A stretch of DNA of 64,000 nt from Massiliimalia timonensis. GTDB lineage: Bacteria; Bacillota; Clostridia; Oscillospirales; Ruminococcaceae. The DNA is taken from assembly GCF_900186585.1 (NCBI RefSeq), contig NZ_FYDD01000003.1, forward strand, positions 496,001-560,000, read 5' to 3'. Shown piece after piece: positions 7,586 to 16,910 of the stretch. Position numbers and translations under genes: made by a program. The number at the start of each line of letters is the position of its first letter. Within the stretch, counting starts at the first letter, position 1. Under the pieces are notes generated by a model. It saw only the letters and a program-made list of their open reading frames with translations, had not been told where the DNA came from and did no database searches.

Positions 7586-9505
7586 TTACATTATCTTCTG
7601 AAACATATGCCGGATCTTGTCTAAACGGCTGTTCGGGCGGCGTGGCTGAAACACAGGCTCGCCGGAAGTTTCCTGATACCCTTTTAATTCTGTAATGCAG
7701 ACACTTCTTCCATTTGTATAAAAATTCAAATCATTTCTATATTCACCAATACAACGGGCAGGGATTTCCCCCTTAAAAATAACTTCATCTTTTTCAAGTC
7801 TGGTTGATTCAATGATTGCGCAATACTTTGGTGCGTCATTATAAGCCCGTGAAAGATATTCCTGCGGTGCAAAAAGGGTAAAGGAAAGGTATGGTTCCAA
7901 CAGTTGTGTTCCTGCTTTTTTCAATGCCTGCTCCAACACGACAGGCGCAAGAAAACGAAAATCAGCGGGGGTGCTGACCGGGCTGTAATAAACTCCATAA
8001 TCAAAACAAATTTGGCAGTCTGTCACTCCCCAGCCATATAAGCCCTGCTCCATTCCATAACGCACACCCTCCATGACGGCATTTTGAAAACTTTGGTTTA
8101 AATAGCCGAGAGATACCTCGCTTTTATATTGTGTTCCGCTTCCAACAGGAAGCGGTGTTACAGTCAAACCAATAGATGCCCAAAACGGATTCGGCGGCAC
8201 TTCAATATGAATCGTGTAGCTCGCTTTTTTTTGCGGTCTTTCCAGATAAATAACCGAAGGCTCTTTCATAGCCACGCCCACATGATATTTTTCTTCTAAT
8301 AGCGAACAAATAACTTCTAACTGTACTTTTCCCAAAAAAGATAATATAATCTCATGTGTAACAGTATCAATGTCAAAATGCAAAAGAGGGTCTGTATCAG
8401 CAATCTCTGTGAGGGCATTTAACAGGGCTTCCCTTTGCTCCGGCTTTTGCGGCTCTACCGTTGTCCGAAGTAATGGCATGGGATTATCAATCCGTGTTTT
8501 GTGAGGCAGGAGTTTTTCATTTCCCAGAATGTCGTTCAGTTTCAAAGTATCATCAGCTAAAATAACAATTTCTCCCGGACAGGCATGGTCAACCGGGACG
8601 ATTTCACCATTTGACGGAATACACATTTCTGTAATCTTTATTTTTTCCTTTTTTGACAGCAGCAGGGTATCCCGTAAATGGAGCGTCCCATGATACAGGC
8701 GTAAATAAGAAAGCCGTTTTTTCCGCTCTGTATACTCAACCTTAAAAACATATCCACATAATTCAGACTGAATATCGTCTGTTTCTGTAATGAAAGTTTC
8801 TGTAATCGCTTCAATCAGTTTTTCTGTTCCTAAATTGTCTTTTGCACTCCCATGATAAACAGGAAACAAAGAGCAGCATCTGGTTCTTTTGCACTTTTCA
8901 TATTGTAATTCCTGTATATCCAAAGAATCCTCTGCAACATATCGTTCTAATAGTTCATCGCTTCCGGAAATAATCATATCCCATTTGTCCAAATCAGAAA
9001 TATCGGTCATGGTTATCTTTGGCGACAGGGAAACCTCCTGCATGACAATCATATCACTGGTAAGTTTATCTTTAATGCTTTGGTAAACACGCCGCAGGTC
9101 GATCCCATTTTGGTCTATCTTATTTATAAAGATAATTGTCGGAATGTCCATTTTCTGAAGCGCATGGAATAATATACGGGTTTGTGCCTGTACGCCGTCT
9201 TTTGCCGAAATGACTAAAACAGCTCCGTCAAGGACAGATAAAGAGCGGTATGCTTCGGTTAAAAAATCCATATGACCGGGAGTGTCCACGATATTGATTT
9301 TATAATCATTCCAGCAAAAAGAAGTAACCGCTGTCTGAATGGTAATTCCGCGCTGCCGTTCCAAAATCATAGTGTCTGTTCTTGTAGTTCCTTTATCCAC
9401 GTTTCCTTGTTCCGCAATCGCTCCACTGGTGTACAGCAGGCTTTCCGTCAATGTTGTTTTTCCTGCGTCTACATGGGCGAGAATTCCAATATTGATTATT
9501 TTCAT
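7586..9505 (-). CDS. tet: Tetracycline resistance ribosomal protection protein, Tet(M/O/W) group
   Basis: This 639-residue translational GTPase, the usual length for the class, releases tetracycline from the 30S subunit. The EF-G-like G-domain motifs are intact: AHVDAGKTT near 10-18, DTPGH near 74-78 and NKID near 128-131. The C-terminal domain keeps [11 protein letters not shown] and ends [14 protein letters not shown]. From memory it matches none of Tet(M), Tet(O), Tet(W) or Tet(32) throughout. The N-terminus is closest to the O/32 type, and the segment [24 protein letters not shown] is closest to Tet(W), so a divergent or mosaic allele is possible. AGGAGG precedes the ATG. Confidence 0.95.
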   Translation of the reverse strand: MKIINIGILAHVDAGKTTLTESLLYTSGAIAEQGNVDKGTTRTDTMILERQRGITIQTAVTSFCWNDYKINIVDTPGHMDFLTEAYRSLSVLDGAVLVISAKDGVQAQTRILFHALQKMDIPTIIFINKIDQNGIDLRRVYQSIKDKLTSDMIVMQEVSLSPKITMTDISDLDKWDMIISGSDELLERYVAEDSLDIQELQYEKCKRTRCCSLFPVYHGSAKDNLGTEKLIEAITETFITETDDIQSELCGYVFKVEYTERKKRLSYLRLYHGTLHLRDTLLLSKKEKIKITEMCIPSNGEIVPVDHACPGEIVILADDTLKLNDILGNEKLLPHKTRIDNPMPLLRTTVEPQKPEQREALLNALTEIADTDPLLHFDIDTVTHEIILSFLGKVQLEVICSLLEEKYHVGVAMKEPSVIYLERPQKKASYTIHIEVPPNPFWASIGLTVTPLPVGSGTQYKSEVSLGYLNQSFQNAVMEGVRYGMEQGLYGWGVTDCQICFDYGVYYSPVSTPADFRFLAPVVLEQALKKAGTQLLEPYLSFTLFAPQEYLSRAYNDAPKYCAIIESTRLEKDEVIFKGEIPARCIGEYRNDLNFYTNGRSVCITELKGYQETSGEPVFQPRRPNSRLDKIRHMFQKIM

Positions 9506-9867
9506 GTGATTGTCCTCCTTTTACAGCCCCAAAAGGGCATAAAAATCCCCAGCAGTAAAATACTTTTACCACTGGGGATTATAATTTGCGGACATACACA
9601 TATACAGCATACACCTGTTTGTGATTGCTGTTTTTCGGATATGTCAAAATTGATAAGGCAAAAGTATTTTTAAATTGGGTACAAAAAACCAAGCCCCCAC
9701 AAAAGGGACTATCATAATCCTTTGTTCCCACTATTTGATTATAGTTTTATTTAAGAATACCTTGCCGCATATTTTTTACTCCTTTTTTGGAATGATGCTA
9801 TTATATCACATTAGTTTTAGGAAAGAAAGTACCTAAAAGAAATTTTTCTTCCCCTTATATGTAACAA
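9506..9867 (-). promoter_or_regulatory. tet leader with attenuator hairpin and possible leader peptide
   Basis: This 362-base stretch has no large gene. On the minus strand it carries a possible -10 TATAAT (9738-9743), then a possible leader ORF of 22 codons (9647 to 9579, TTG start, ending YVYVRKL). Next comes a hairpin CCCCAG(T)GGTAAAA/TTTTACTGCTGGGG (9547-9577) followed by a T run and a second GC-rich stem near the RBS. The layout matches the transcriptional attenuators known upstream of tet(M)-type genes. The leader start codon is uncertain. Confidence 0.7.
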
Positions 9868-10389
9868 TCATACCGACTTTCTGGCGTTCAGAATGGTTTC
9901 TGCTGTCTGCTGTGGTGTTTGGTTGGAATTGTCCAGCCAAAAGCCGATCCGTGGTGTTGTCTGCATAAATGTATCGTATAAGGTTTCAACCGTAAAGCCG
10001 GAATAGCCTGTTTTCTCCCTGTATCGTTCCCTTCCTTTTATTGTTTCCACATCTGGACAAAGAACGACAACCTCAACAGGGTATTTATGCAGATAATTTA
10101 TCATTCGGTTTAATTCATCACCGTAGTAGTTATCTTGGATCACTACAGAAAAGCCGTTGTCAAAGTATGACCTTGCCGCATCAGCAGTCAATTTGTATCG
10201 AAGGTACAGCTGGCGGACTGCTTCCGCTGATGGGGTAGCTGACATATTTTCTCTGCCTGAAATAATCATTTTTCGGAACACATCACCACGAAGATGGACG
10301 CATTTTTCTATTGATTTTGCCAGTAAATCGGAAACTGTAGATTTTCCAGAAGCCATTAAGCCTGTAATGAGATAAATTTTTTGTTTCAT
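9868..10389 (-). CDS. P-loop kinase / phosphotransferase-like ATPase
   Basis: This 173-residue protein starts MKQKIYLITGLMASGKSTVSD, with the Walker A motif GLMASGKST at residues 9-17. The arrangement HLRGDVFRKMI, then VVIQDNYYGDE, then VVVLCPDVETIKGRERYREKTG resembles small zeta-toxin-like or chloramphenicol-phosphotransferase-like kinases. The Arg-rich lid (KGRERYREK) is present. The substrate is unknown. Its position directly upstream of the tet leader makes it a cargo gene, and a role in small-molecule or antibiotic phosphorylation is possible but unproven. Confidence 0.7.
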   Translation of the reverse strand: MKQKIYLITGLMASGKSTVSDLLAKSIEKCVHLRGDVFRKMIISGRENMSATPSAEAVRQLYLRYKLTADAARSYFDNGFSVVIQDNYYGDELNRMINYLHKYPVEVVVLCPDVETIKGRERYREKTGYSGFTVETLYDTFMQTTPRIGFWLDNSNQTPQQTAETILNARKSV

Positions 10390-10651
10390 TTCACTTCCTC
10401 CGGCACAAAAAATATGTACATGTAACTAATTCAACACATTTATAATTTGAATAGGGACATTATAGCATTTACTAAATACAAATTCAATGTATACGGAAAG
10501 AAAGATATAAGGAGTGGGAGGGATTCCGCCGTAGTCGGCATTGTAGGAAAATCCAAAAGTTTAGATTTTCCCACAATGCTTATCTTTTGGTCTTTGGTTC
10601 GGAATAGTGTAGTGCTGGCGGTCTATCTCTTGTTTTCGGTTGCTTGCTTCC
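10390..10651. other. Non-coding right end of the inner element
   Basis: This stretch lies between the kinase gene and the truncated maff2. No credible gene is seen; the plus-strand ORF across it has no family features. It contains the strong palindrome at 10538-10579 described separately and would hold the right attachment junction of the inner element. Confidence 0.5.
10538..10579. repeat. 16-bp inverted repeat near the inner element's right end
   Basis: Arms GCATTGTAGGAAAATC (10538-10553) and GATTTTCCCACAATGC (10564-10579) pair with a single mismatch around a 10-base loop. It lies about 75 to 115 bases from the point where maff2 is broken. It could be a recombinase binding site or a transcript hairpin. 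Confidence 0.6.
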
Positions 10652-10792
10652 TTACCGTACATGAGCATTCGCGCCGGGGTTATCGTTGCCGTACCCCTCC
10701 ATGAGGTTAATGCCGCCCCAAATGCCAAGTCCTGCGCCAAGCGCGATTACCAAAGTCTGCAATACGTCAACTGCGCTGTTGAAAAAATCCAT
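10652..10792 (-). pseudogene. maff2: Truncated Maff2-family membrane protein
   Basis: The 46 residues MDFFNSAVDVLQTLVIALG through EGYGNDNPGA match the conserved N-terminus of Maff2-type small membrane proteins of Tn1549-like conjugative elements. After NPGA the frame runs into unrelated sequence (NAHVR, stop), so the second hydrophobic segment is lost. In these ICEs maff2 follows virD4, as here, and is followed by the VirB6, PrgI and VirB4 genes, none of which appear. The break is best explained by insertion of the inner element. Confidence 0.8.
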
Positions 10793-10859
10793 ATAAACCT
10801 CGCTTTCTGCCGCTAAAACGGCTCAAAAAATGTTGTTGGAAATAAAAATGCCGCCGTTT

Positions 10860-12641
10860 TTATTCGGCGGCTGCGTCCTCGTCGGACAAATCTATTTCGT
10901 ATATGTCAAAGGGTTCGTCGGGCTTTACGATTGCCGGACGGGTGGACATATACCGTTCAACGTCAAAAGCGTTTTTCTTGTCGAAGTCGGAAAGGTATTT
11001 GTAGTTCGGGTGCTGCGTTATATCGTACTTATCGCTGAAAAAGGGGCGCACGCCGCGCAACTGCAAAATACATTTTCCTCCGTCCATAACTGCGATTTCG
11101 TCCTGTGTCATCAACTCCTTTCCCAATTTCTGATAATTGAGGCCATGAGAAACCTGCGTGCCGCGATTTTCGGAAGTGTTGAAACTGTCGATTGTTTCAC
11201 GTCCCAAGTTCTCCGAAATATCCTTTGCATTTTTCCCGCGCCCTCCCAAAAACAAGGTGCTGTCGGCATTGTCAAGTATGATTTCTGCCGCGTCCTTGTA
11301 AATGGCTTTTAGCTGGCTCTGCGATTGCAGAATGATAGAAGCCGAGATTTCCCGGCTGCGGATTGTGGCAATCAATTTTTCAAACTGCGGGATTTGTCCA
11401 ATGTTTGCAAACTCGTCTAACAGGCAGCGAACATGAACCGGCAGCTTGCCGCCGTATTCGTCGTCGGCCTTGTCGCACAAGAGATTAAATAACTGCGATT
11501 GCAGCATAGCGATAACAAAATTAAACGTGCTGTCCGTATCGCTCATAATCAAAAACAAAGCTGTTTTTCTGTCGCCTAACGTGTCAAGTTCTAATTCGTC
11601 GTAGGACATAAGATCGCGCAATTCCTTTATATCAAAAGGAGCGAGCCTCGCACCGCAAGAAATGAGGATTGATTTTGCGGTTTTGCCCGCCGCCAATTTA
11701 TATTTTCGGTACTGCTTCACCGCGAAATGGTCGGGGTCGCGTTCTTCCAAGTCGGCAAACAGCAAATCGACGGGGCTTTGATATTCCTCGTCGTCCTCGC
11801 GGGCTTCGCTGGCGTTGATAAGTTCCAACAGGGTAATAAAGTTCATTTCCTCGGCGGGGGCTTCGTACCAGATGTAGCCCACCAACGCGCAATACAAAAG
11901 CCGTTCTGCCTTTACCCAAAAATCCTCCGCGCTTTTTTCTCCCTCACCTTTGGTATTCGCTATCAACGTATTTACCAGCTTCAAAATATCTTTCTCGCTG
12001 CGGATATACACAAAGGGGTTGTAGTGCATAGATTTTTTGAAGTTAATCGTATTCAGTACCTTAATGCGGTAGCCCGCCCGTTGCAGCAGCTTCCCGCACT
12101 CAATCAAAACCGTACCTTTCGGGTCGGTTAAGACGTAAGAGGAATGAAGCTGCATTAGATTAGGTTTGACAAAAAATCTTGTTTTTCCGCTGCCGCTGCC
12201 GCCGATCACGACGACGTTCTTATTTCTCGCGTACTTCGGCTGCTTCGGGCGGCTGTTCATGGTAAGCCGTTCCGTCTGCGTCAAAATGATGTTGTTTTGG
12301 AAATCCGGGTCTATGTAGGGCTTTATATCTTCGGCGTTTCCCCATCGGGCAGAGCCGTACTCCGCGCCCTTGCGGTATTTCTTCGCGTTTTTCCCTTTGA
12401 CATAGACTATCAAGCGGATAATCACCGCACCGACAATGCCGACAAGCAAATCCAACGGGTAAACGCTCGGCAAGGCGTTTTCAAAGGCTGCGGAAAATCC
12501 TTGTGTGATATTCAGTATCTTTGCAGAAATATCCGCGCCGGGGGCAAGCCGCACCGCCTGTCCGACTTTATCAAAGAGATAGACAAAGAACACATAGGGG
12601 ATATTCGGAAGTATCAGCTTTTTGTAGTTGATCTGCTTCAT
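10860..12641 (-). CDS. virD4: VirD4-like type IV coupling protein
   Basis: This 593-residue inner-membrane ATPase feeds the relaxase-DNA complex into the conjugation channel. It has hydrophobic segments near residues 10-25 and 63-82, a Walker A GGSGSGKT near 147-154, a TraG-type TDPKGT, and a Walker B LLDEFANIG in the C-terminal half. The C-terminus is acidic (SDEDAAAE). It starts within the stop of the PcfB gene (ATGA at 12638-12641). It belongs to the outer ICE, whose pore genes are missing from the window. Confidence 0.95.
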   Translation of the reverse strand: MKQINYKKLILPNIPYVFFVYLFDKVGQAVRLAPGADISAKILNITQGFSAAFENALPSVYPLDLLVGIVGAVIIRLIVYVKGKNAKKYRKGAEYGSARWGNAEDIKPYIDPDFQNNIILTQTERLTMNSRPKQPKYARNKNVVVIGGSGSGKTRFFVKPNLMQLHSSYVLTDPKGTVLIECGKLLQRAGYRIKVLNTINFKKSMHYNPFVYIRSEKDILKLVNTLIANTKGEGEKSAEDFWVKAERLLYCALVGYIWYEAPAEEMNFITLLELINASEAREDDEEYQSPVDLLFADLEERDPDHFAVKQYRKYKLAAGKTAKSILISCGARLAPFDIKELRDLMSYDELELDTLGDRKTALFLIMSDTDSTFNFVIAMLQSQLFNLLCDKADDEYGGKLPVHVRCLLDEFANIGQIPQFEKLIATIRSREISASIILQSQSQLKAIYKDAAEIILDNADSTLFLGGRGKNAKDISENLGRETIDSFNTSENRGTQVSHGLNYQKLGKELMTQDEIAVMDGGKCILQLRGVRPFFSDKYDITQHPNYKYLSDFDKKNAFDVERYMSTRPAIVKPDEPFDIYEIDLSDEDAAAE

Positions 12642-13111
12642 ATCTCGCGCCCCCTGTCCATTTTCTTTACCTTGTCGCGGGCGGCGTTAAGCTGCTTCGC
12701 CTTGTCCTTTGCAGCGGCAAGGGCTTTGCGGATAGAGGGCTTTTTCTCCCGGTTCAGCTTCTTTGCGGAAAACTCTTGAAACGCTGCGGTCATAACGTCC
12801 GCGTCCCGGCCTTTGAAAAACACAAGGTAACGGGTCTGCTCGCCCTTAACCTTTTTTAGCGAAAAATCTATGTTGTATTTCTTCGCCGTACTCTCAAAGG
12901 CTTTAATATTGCTGTCGGTGATCTCGATGTTGGAAACACCCGCGTTCTGCTTCATAAGCTGCCGCATGGTCTGTTTCCCATGCGCGGGTTTGCTTTTCTG
13001 CTCCAAAAACTTTTGGATTGCTTTCTGTAACGCCTGTTCGGTAAGCCGCGCCGCGCCTTTTCCCACTTTGACGTATAGGGCAATCGTTTTTTGGGTTACT
13101 TCCTCCTGCAA
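12638..13111 (-). CDS. PcfB family conjugation protein
   Basis: This 157-residue protein (MQEEVTQKTIALYVKVGKGAARLTE) matches the DUF3801/PcfB family. Members support the relaxase or coupling protein in Gram-positive conjugation. The C-terminal half is strongly basic and helical (RKALAAAKDKAKQLNAARDK). It is translationally coupled to virD4 and follows the replication protein gene in the usual order of Tn1549-like ICEs. Confidence 0.88.
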   Translation of the reverse strand: MQEEVTQKTIALYVKVGKGAARLTEQALQKAIQKFLEQKSKPAHGKQTMRQLMKQNAGVSNIEITDSNIKAFESTAKKYNIDFSLKKVKGEQTRYLVFFKGRDADVMTAAFQEFSAKKLNREKKPSIRKALAAAKDKAKQLNAARDKVKKMDRGREI

Positions 13112-13147
13112 GGTATCAACTCCTTTCCCGGTAAAGTGCGGCTATGC

Positions 13148-14092
13148 TCATTCGCCGCCGTATAAGTCGTGATTGACAAGGGCGGTATAGTAGCTGTCAA
13201 TGGTACTCGGCGCGTTGAACAGCACCGCTTTTAGATACTGCTTGATGTTGCGCACTTTGGTTGTGTTCTCCCTCATGCAATCCAAAACAAACTCAATATG
13301 GCTGCTGTTCAGCTTCAAAAACTTGGATTTCACCAATTCGGCGGGGTAGTCGTCCCCGGCAATACGGATTGTCTTTCGGGCTGTGCAGACGGTTTCCAGC
13401 ATAAGGTCAACAATCTCGTCCAAACGGTCTTTGTCAATTTTGCAGTTTTGAATGAGATGGTCGTATTCGATATTGTCCTTGATAATCTCCCTGTAAATCT
13501 CTACTGCGCTATTGCTTTTCGCTTCCGTTCTTTTCCTTTCCGGCGGCGTAGCCGCTTCGCCATGCGCAAAGGGCAAGGGGTTTAGGGAATGGAAAGGAAT
13601 GGAATCGGTACTTGATAAATCAGTAATTGATTGTTCTTTACTTAATATATCTTTATTTAATTGCGTTGGATTTTCCAACGTAGGTTTTTCCTGCGTAGGT
13701 TTTTCCAACGTTGGATTATCCAATGTTGGATTTTCCAATGTAGGTAAATCCAATATAGGCGGCTGTCCGCCGCTGGTAGCTGCTTCCGGCTCTCGCGGCT
13801 GCGGCTGCTCGTATATGACGTAATCTGCGCCCCGCAAGCGTCCCTTTTCGTCGCGCTCCCGGCTGCGCACGATATATCCGGCTTTTTCGAGTTCCTTTAC
13901 CGCTTCGCGGATTGCGTCGATCTTCTCCCGGTTGATATGGGATAAGCCCGCAAGGGTATAATCCCAATCTTCGGGCAGCGAAAGCATTTGCGACAACAAG
14001 CCCTTTGCCTTTAAGGACAATTCCTTGTTTCGCAAGTGGTGGTTGCTCATAACGGTATATCCCGTATTTCGCTCCACTCTGAAAACTGCCAT
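13148..14092 (-). CDS. DUF6017-type replication initiator protein of the ICE
   Basis: This 314-residue protein has an N-terminal winged helix (SNHHLRNKELSLKAKGLLSQMLSLPEDWDYT) typical of RepA-N/replisome organizer-like proteins of ICEs. A Pro-Thr-Leu-Glu-Asn-type pentapeptide repeat linker lies near residues 113-142. The C-terminal helical domain begins near SAVEIYREIIKDNIEYDHL, characteristic of DUF6017. It probably starts replication of the excised circle. The repeat linker is encoded by six 15-bp units at 13666-13755. Confidence 0.85.
   Translation of the reverse strand: MAVFRVERNTGYTVMSNHHLRNKELSLKAKGLLSQMLSLPEDWDYTLAGLSHINREKIDAIREAVKELEKAGYIVRSRERDEKGRLRGADYVIYEQPQPREPEAATSGGQPPILDLPTLENPTLDNPTLEKPTQEKPTLENPTQLNKDILSKEQSITDLSSTDSIPFHSLNPLPFAHGEAATPPERKRTEAKSNSAVEIYREIIKDNIEYDHLIQNCKIDKDRLDEIVDLMLETVCTARKTIRIAGDDYPAELVKSKFLKLNSSHIEFVLDCMRENTTKVRNIKQYLKAVLFNAPSTIDSYYTALVNHDLYGGE
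13666..13755. repeat. Six 15-bp tandem repeats inside the replication gene
   Basis: Six imperfect units of the form TTGGATTTTCCAACG run head to tail and encode a five-residue repeat of the type P-T-L-E-N/K. The reading frame is preserved whatever the copy number, so the linker can change length without breaking the protein. Confidence 0.8.
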
Positions 14093-14220
14093 ATTTCCTC
14101 ACTTCCTCTCTTGGTATGCGTGGACAATTAGAAAGCCGTTTTCGGCTGTTTTGGTATTGCAATATGCCCTTTGCCGTTTTCGCGTCTGCAAAGCCGCATG
14201 GCACAAGGGCTTTTGCCCGT

Positions 14221-14439
14221 CTATTTGTCCATGCTGGCGTGCGTTTTCCGCGTCCTTTTGCCGGGGCAATAGGGACACTCTTTGAAAACGCAAAACTCAT
14301 ATTTCCACCCGGGGCGGTAGAAACGGCAAGTGCCGCAATCTTCATCATCTCCGGCACAACCGGATTGATAGCGGTCAAATCCCGGCTTCTGCTGCATGAG
14401 CAATTCAAACGCCCGCTGCTTGCCCTTTGTGAAATACAT
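14221..14439 (-). CDS. Cysteine-rich VLP-type protein
   Basis: This 72-residue protein begins MYFTKGKQRAFELLMQ. It carries the cysteine pattern C-x6-C-x2-C (CAGDDEDCGTC) followed by CVFKECPYC, typical of the Cys-rich VLP family found in clostridial ICEs next to the replication gene. It is probably a small zinc-binding protein of unknown role. The start at 14439 follows AGGAGG; the longer reading runs into the upstream terminator. Confidence 0.75.
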   Translation of the reverse strand: MYFTKGKQRAFELLMQQKPGFDRYQSGCAGDDEDCGTCRFYRPGWKYEFCVFKECPYCPGKRTRKTHASMDK

Positions 14440-14472
14440 TCCGGCTGCACCTCCTTTCCTGCGGGCATAAAA

Positions 14473-14518
14473 AAACGGCGTTACTTTCTCCCCCAAAGGG
14501 GTTAAGGTAACGCCGTTT
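14473..14518. terminator. Inverted repeat / possible bidirectional terminator
   Basis: Arms AAACGGCGTTAC (14473-14484) and GTAACGCCGTTT (14507-14518) pair perfectly and enclose a second short stem CCCC/GGGG. A poly-A run lies on the left, which would be a U tract for minus-strand transcripts. It separates the minus-strand ICE genes from the plus-strand recombinase. Confidence 0.6.
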
Positions 14519-16082
14519 GTGTGCGTATTCAGTTTTTAACACATTCCCTGTCTATCCGCTGTCCGCAAAACCATTGATTTTATTAGCTTTTTGCCGCTAT
14601 CGCTATCACACCTCATTATTTGACAGACCGGGCTGGAATGAAATGATAAGGCTTTCGGAAGCAGGAAAGGTCAAGACAGTTATCGTCAAGGATATGTCCC
14701 GCATGGGGCGCGATTATCTGAAAGTCGGCTACTACACTGAAAGTTTCTTTGCCGAGCGTGATATTCGCTATATCGCAATCAATGACGGAGTAGACAGTGA
14801 CAAGGGCGACAACGAATTTACCCCTTTCCGCAATCTGTTCAATGATTTTTACGCACGCGATACAAGCAAGAAAATCCGCGCGGTCATGCGAGCAAAGGGC
14901 AACGCCGGAGAACATCTTTGTACCAATCCGCCCTACGGATATATGAAATCCCCAGACAACAAGAAAGTGTGGATTGTGGACGAGGAAGCTGCCGCTGTGG
15001 TAAAGAGGGTTTTTGATTTGTGTATTGCCGGAAAAGGACCCATGCAGATAGCAAAAATGCTGACAGCAGACAAGGTGTTGACAGTCAAAGCCTACTATGC
15101 AAAGCGTGACGGAAAGCCTATGCCGGATAATCTCTATCGGTGGGATTTCAAAACCATAGCGGGGATTTTAGAACGCCCGGAATATACAGGGTGTACGGTC
15201 AATTTCAAGACCTATTCCAAATCCCACAAACTGAAAAAGCGTCTGCAAAATGCGCCGGAAAATCAACGGATTTTCCTCAATACGCAACCTGCTATTATCG
15301 AGGAACAAGTATTTGAGAGGGTACAGGAATTAAGAGCAAACAAACGCCGCCCCACAAAGACAAGACGGCAAGGCTTATTTTCCGGCTTGCTTTATTGCGC
15401 TGACTGCGGCGAAAAGCTGTACTTTTGCACGACAAACAATTTTGCGCCCAAGCAAGAGCATTATGTCTGCTCCAACTACAAGAGCAATACAGGTACTTGT
15501 TCCGCGCATTTTATCAGAGAAGAAACCTTAAAGCTGTTCGTCCGGCAGAGGATTTTTGATGTAACAGCTATGTTCTTTGACGATATACAGAACTTCCAAA
15601 ACATGGTCTATCAACAGAGATTTACGGAAACAGAAAAGGCAGTAAAGCGGCAGAAAAAAGAACTGGAACAGGCAAGGAAACGGATTGCCGAACTTGACCG
15701 TATTTTCAAGCGGATTTACGAGGACGATATTAACGGCACAATCAGCCACGAAAGATTCTTGAAGTTATCCGCAGAGTATGAAGCGGAGCAAAAGGAACTG
15801 ACAGAGTTTGTCAAGGTAGAGCAAGCTGCCGTTGATACTTACGAACAGGACAGAACGGATTTTGACAGCTTCGCCGCCGTTATCCGCAAGTATGTGGGAA
15901 TACGGGAATTAACACCTACTATCGTCAATGAGTTTGTGAAGAAAATCATAGTCCATGCGCCGGACAAGTCCACCGGACACCGCAGACAGCGGATAGAAAT
16001 TGTCTGGAACTTTATCGGAGAACTGGAACAGGACGAGGATAAGCAGACCATTGAAAGGCAAAGAAAAAGCAGAACGGCATAG
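14517..16082 (+). pseudogene. Serine recombinase lacking its catalytic N-terminus
   Basis: From about residue 34 the protein ([34 protein letters not shown]) is a typical large serine recombinase. It has a recombinase domain, a zinc-ribbon (LLYCADCGEKLYF with a later CSNYKSNTGTC), a coiled coil (near 385-430) and a conserved C-terminus. The usual first 60 residues, with the Y-x-R-x-S catalytic serine motif and DDGYSG, are absent. The preceding residues (MCAYSVFNTFPV) are unrelated. The coding DNA was cut near 14605 and joined to other sequence. It should be catalytically dead and is probably the former integrase of the outer ICE. Confidence 0.85.
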
Positions 16083-16269
16083 CCTTTTGACTATGCCGCC
16101 CTGCGGTAATACAATTACTTCCTTATGGGTGTGCCGCTTTTTAAGGCTCCTCTCTTTATTTTGCAGGAAGCGAAATTTCTTTTTCCATTCATACAATATT
16201 TGCAGATTTTAAGAATTTTATTTGCAAATAGCTGTTATACTGGGGGACAAAGAAAGGAGTGCAGAAGCA

Positions 16270-16878
16270 ATGAAACGTCGATTGATAACAGCTGTTTCTA
16301 TGGCAGCTATATTGGTGATCATGGCAGCATCTTTGGCAGGCTGCGGGGCGCCAGTGAAGGAGCAGGGCTCTTCATCAGACCAAACCTCTTCCACTGCCTC
16401 TTCGGCAGAGAGTCAGGGGAATTCCTCACAGGCCCAGATGCAGGAGGCAACGTTATATATTGGAACAAAAGATTCCTTCCAAGAATTTTCTTTTAAATAT
16501 GAAGAGGAATTAAAGCCGGAAATGTTGATACAGGGGATCGCTGAATTAACCGGCTGGGATTTGAGCCTTGCAGACGAGGTGACGATTGGAAAGGGCGGAA
16601 TGACAGTATCCTTTGCCAAAACCTCTGCTTTATTTGTCGGCCCGCCGGAAAACCAGAAAGAAACATTTTTTATGTATGATGCACAAACACTGTCGCAAAC
16701 GATTCTGGACAGCATCAAGAAAACCTTGCAGGAAAATTTTGTGGATACTGAAGCCGGGGGCGATCCGGATTCGCTGGATATTTACTACAGCATGGAGGGC
16801 GACCAGCCGTTAACGCTGGAAAACATCAATGTAACCATACCGATGGATGTACCGTATACAGAATTTCCAAACAGCTAA
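16270..16878 (+). CDS. Lipoprotein of unknown function, GerMN-like
   Basis: This 202-residue protein starts MKRRLITAVSM behind AAAGGAG. It has a type II signal peptide ending in the lipobox LAGC, so it would be anchored on the outer face of the membrane. A Ser-rich linker follows. The remaining domain of about 140 residues (ATLYIGTKDSFQEF to VTIPMDVPYTEFPNS) loosely resembles GerMN-type domains, but I am not sure of that. It is the first chromosomal gene after the mobile DNA and has its own terminator. Confidence 0.75.
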   Translation: MKRRLITAVSMAAILVIMAASLAGCGAPVKEQGSSSDQTSSTASSAESQGNSSQAQMQEATLYIGTKDSFQEFSFKYEEELKPEMLIQGIAELTGWDLSLADEVTIGKGGMTVSFAKTSALFVGPPENQKETFFMYDAQTLSQTILDSIKKTLQENFVDTEAGGDPDSLDIYYSMEGDQPLTLENINVTIPMDVPYTEFPNS

Positions 16879-16910
16879 AAAGAGGGGCGGGATTTCCTGC
16901 CCCTCTTTTA
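16877..16910. terminator. Rho-independent terminator after the lipoprotein gene
   Basis: Arms AAAGAGGGGCGGG and CCTGCCCCTCTTTT form a strong GC stem with a 3' T run. It follows the lipoprotein stop codon directly. Confidence 0.9.

Noticed and set aside
10447-10704. Plus-strand ORF of 85 codons across the inner element's right end
   Set aside because: It runs through the palindrome and antisense to truncated maff2, and has no RBS or recognisable domain.
13666-13755. Possible CRISPR-like array
   Set aside because: The 15-bp units are contiguous, without spacers, and lie in frame inside a protein-coding gene.
14099-14293. Minus-strand ORF of 64 codons before the replication gene
   Set aside because: It overlaps the Cys-rich VLP gene, and its composition (QKDAENARQHGQ) shows no family pattern.
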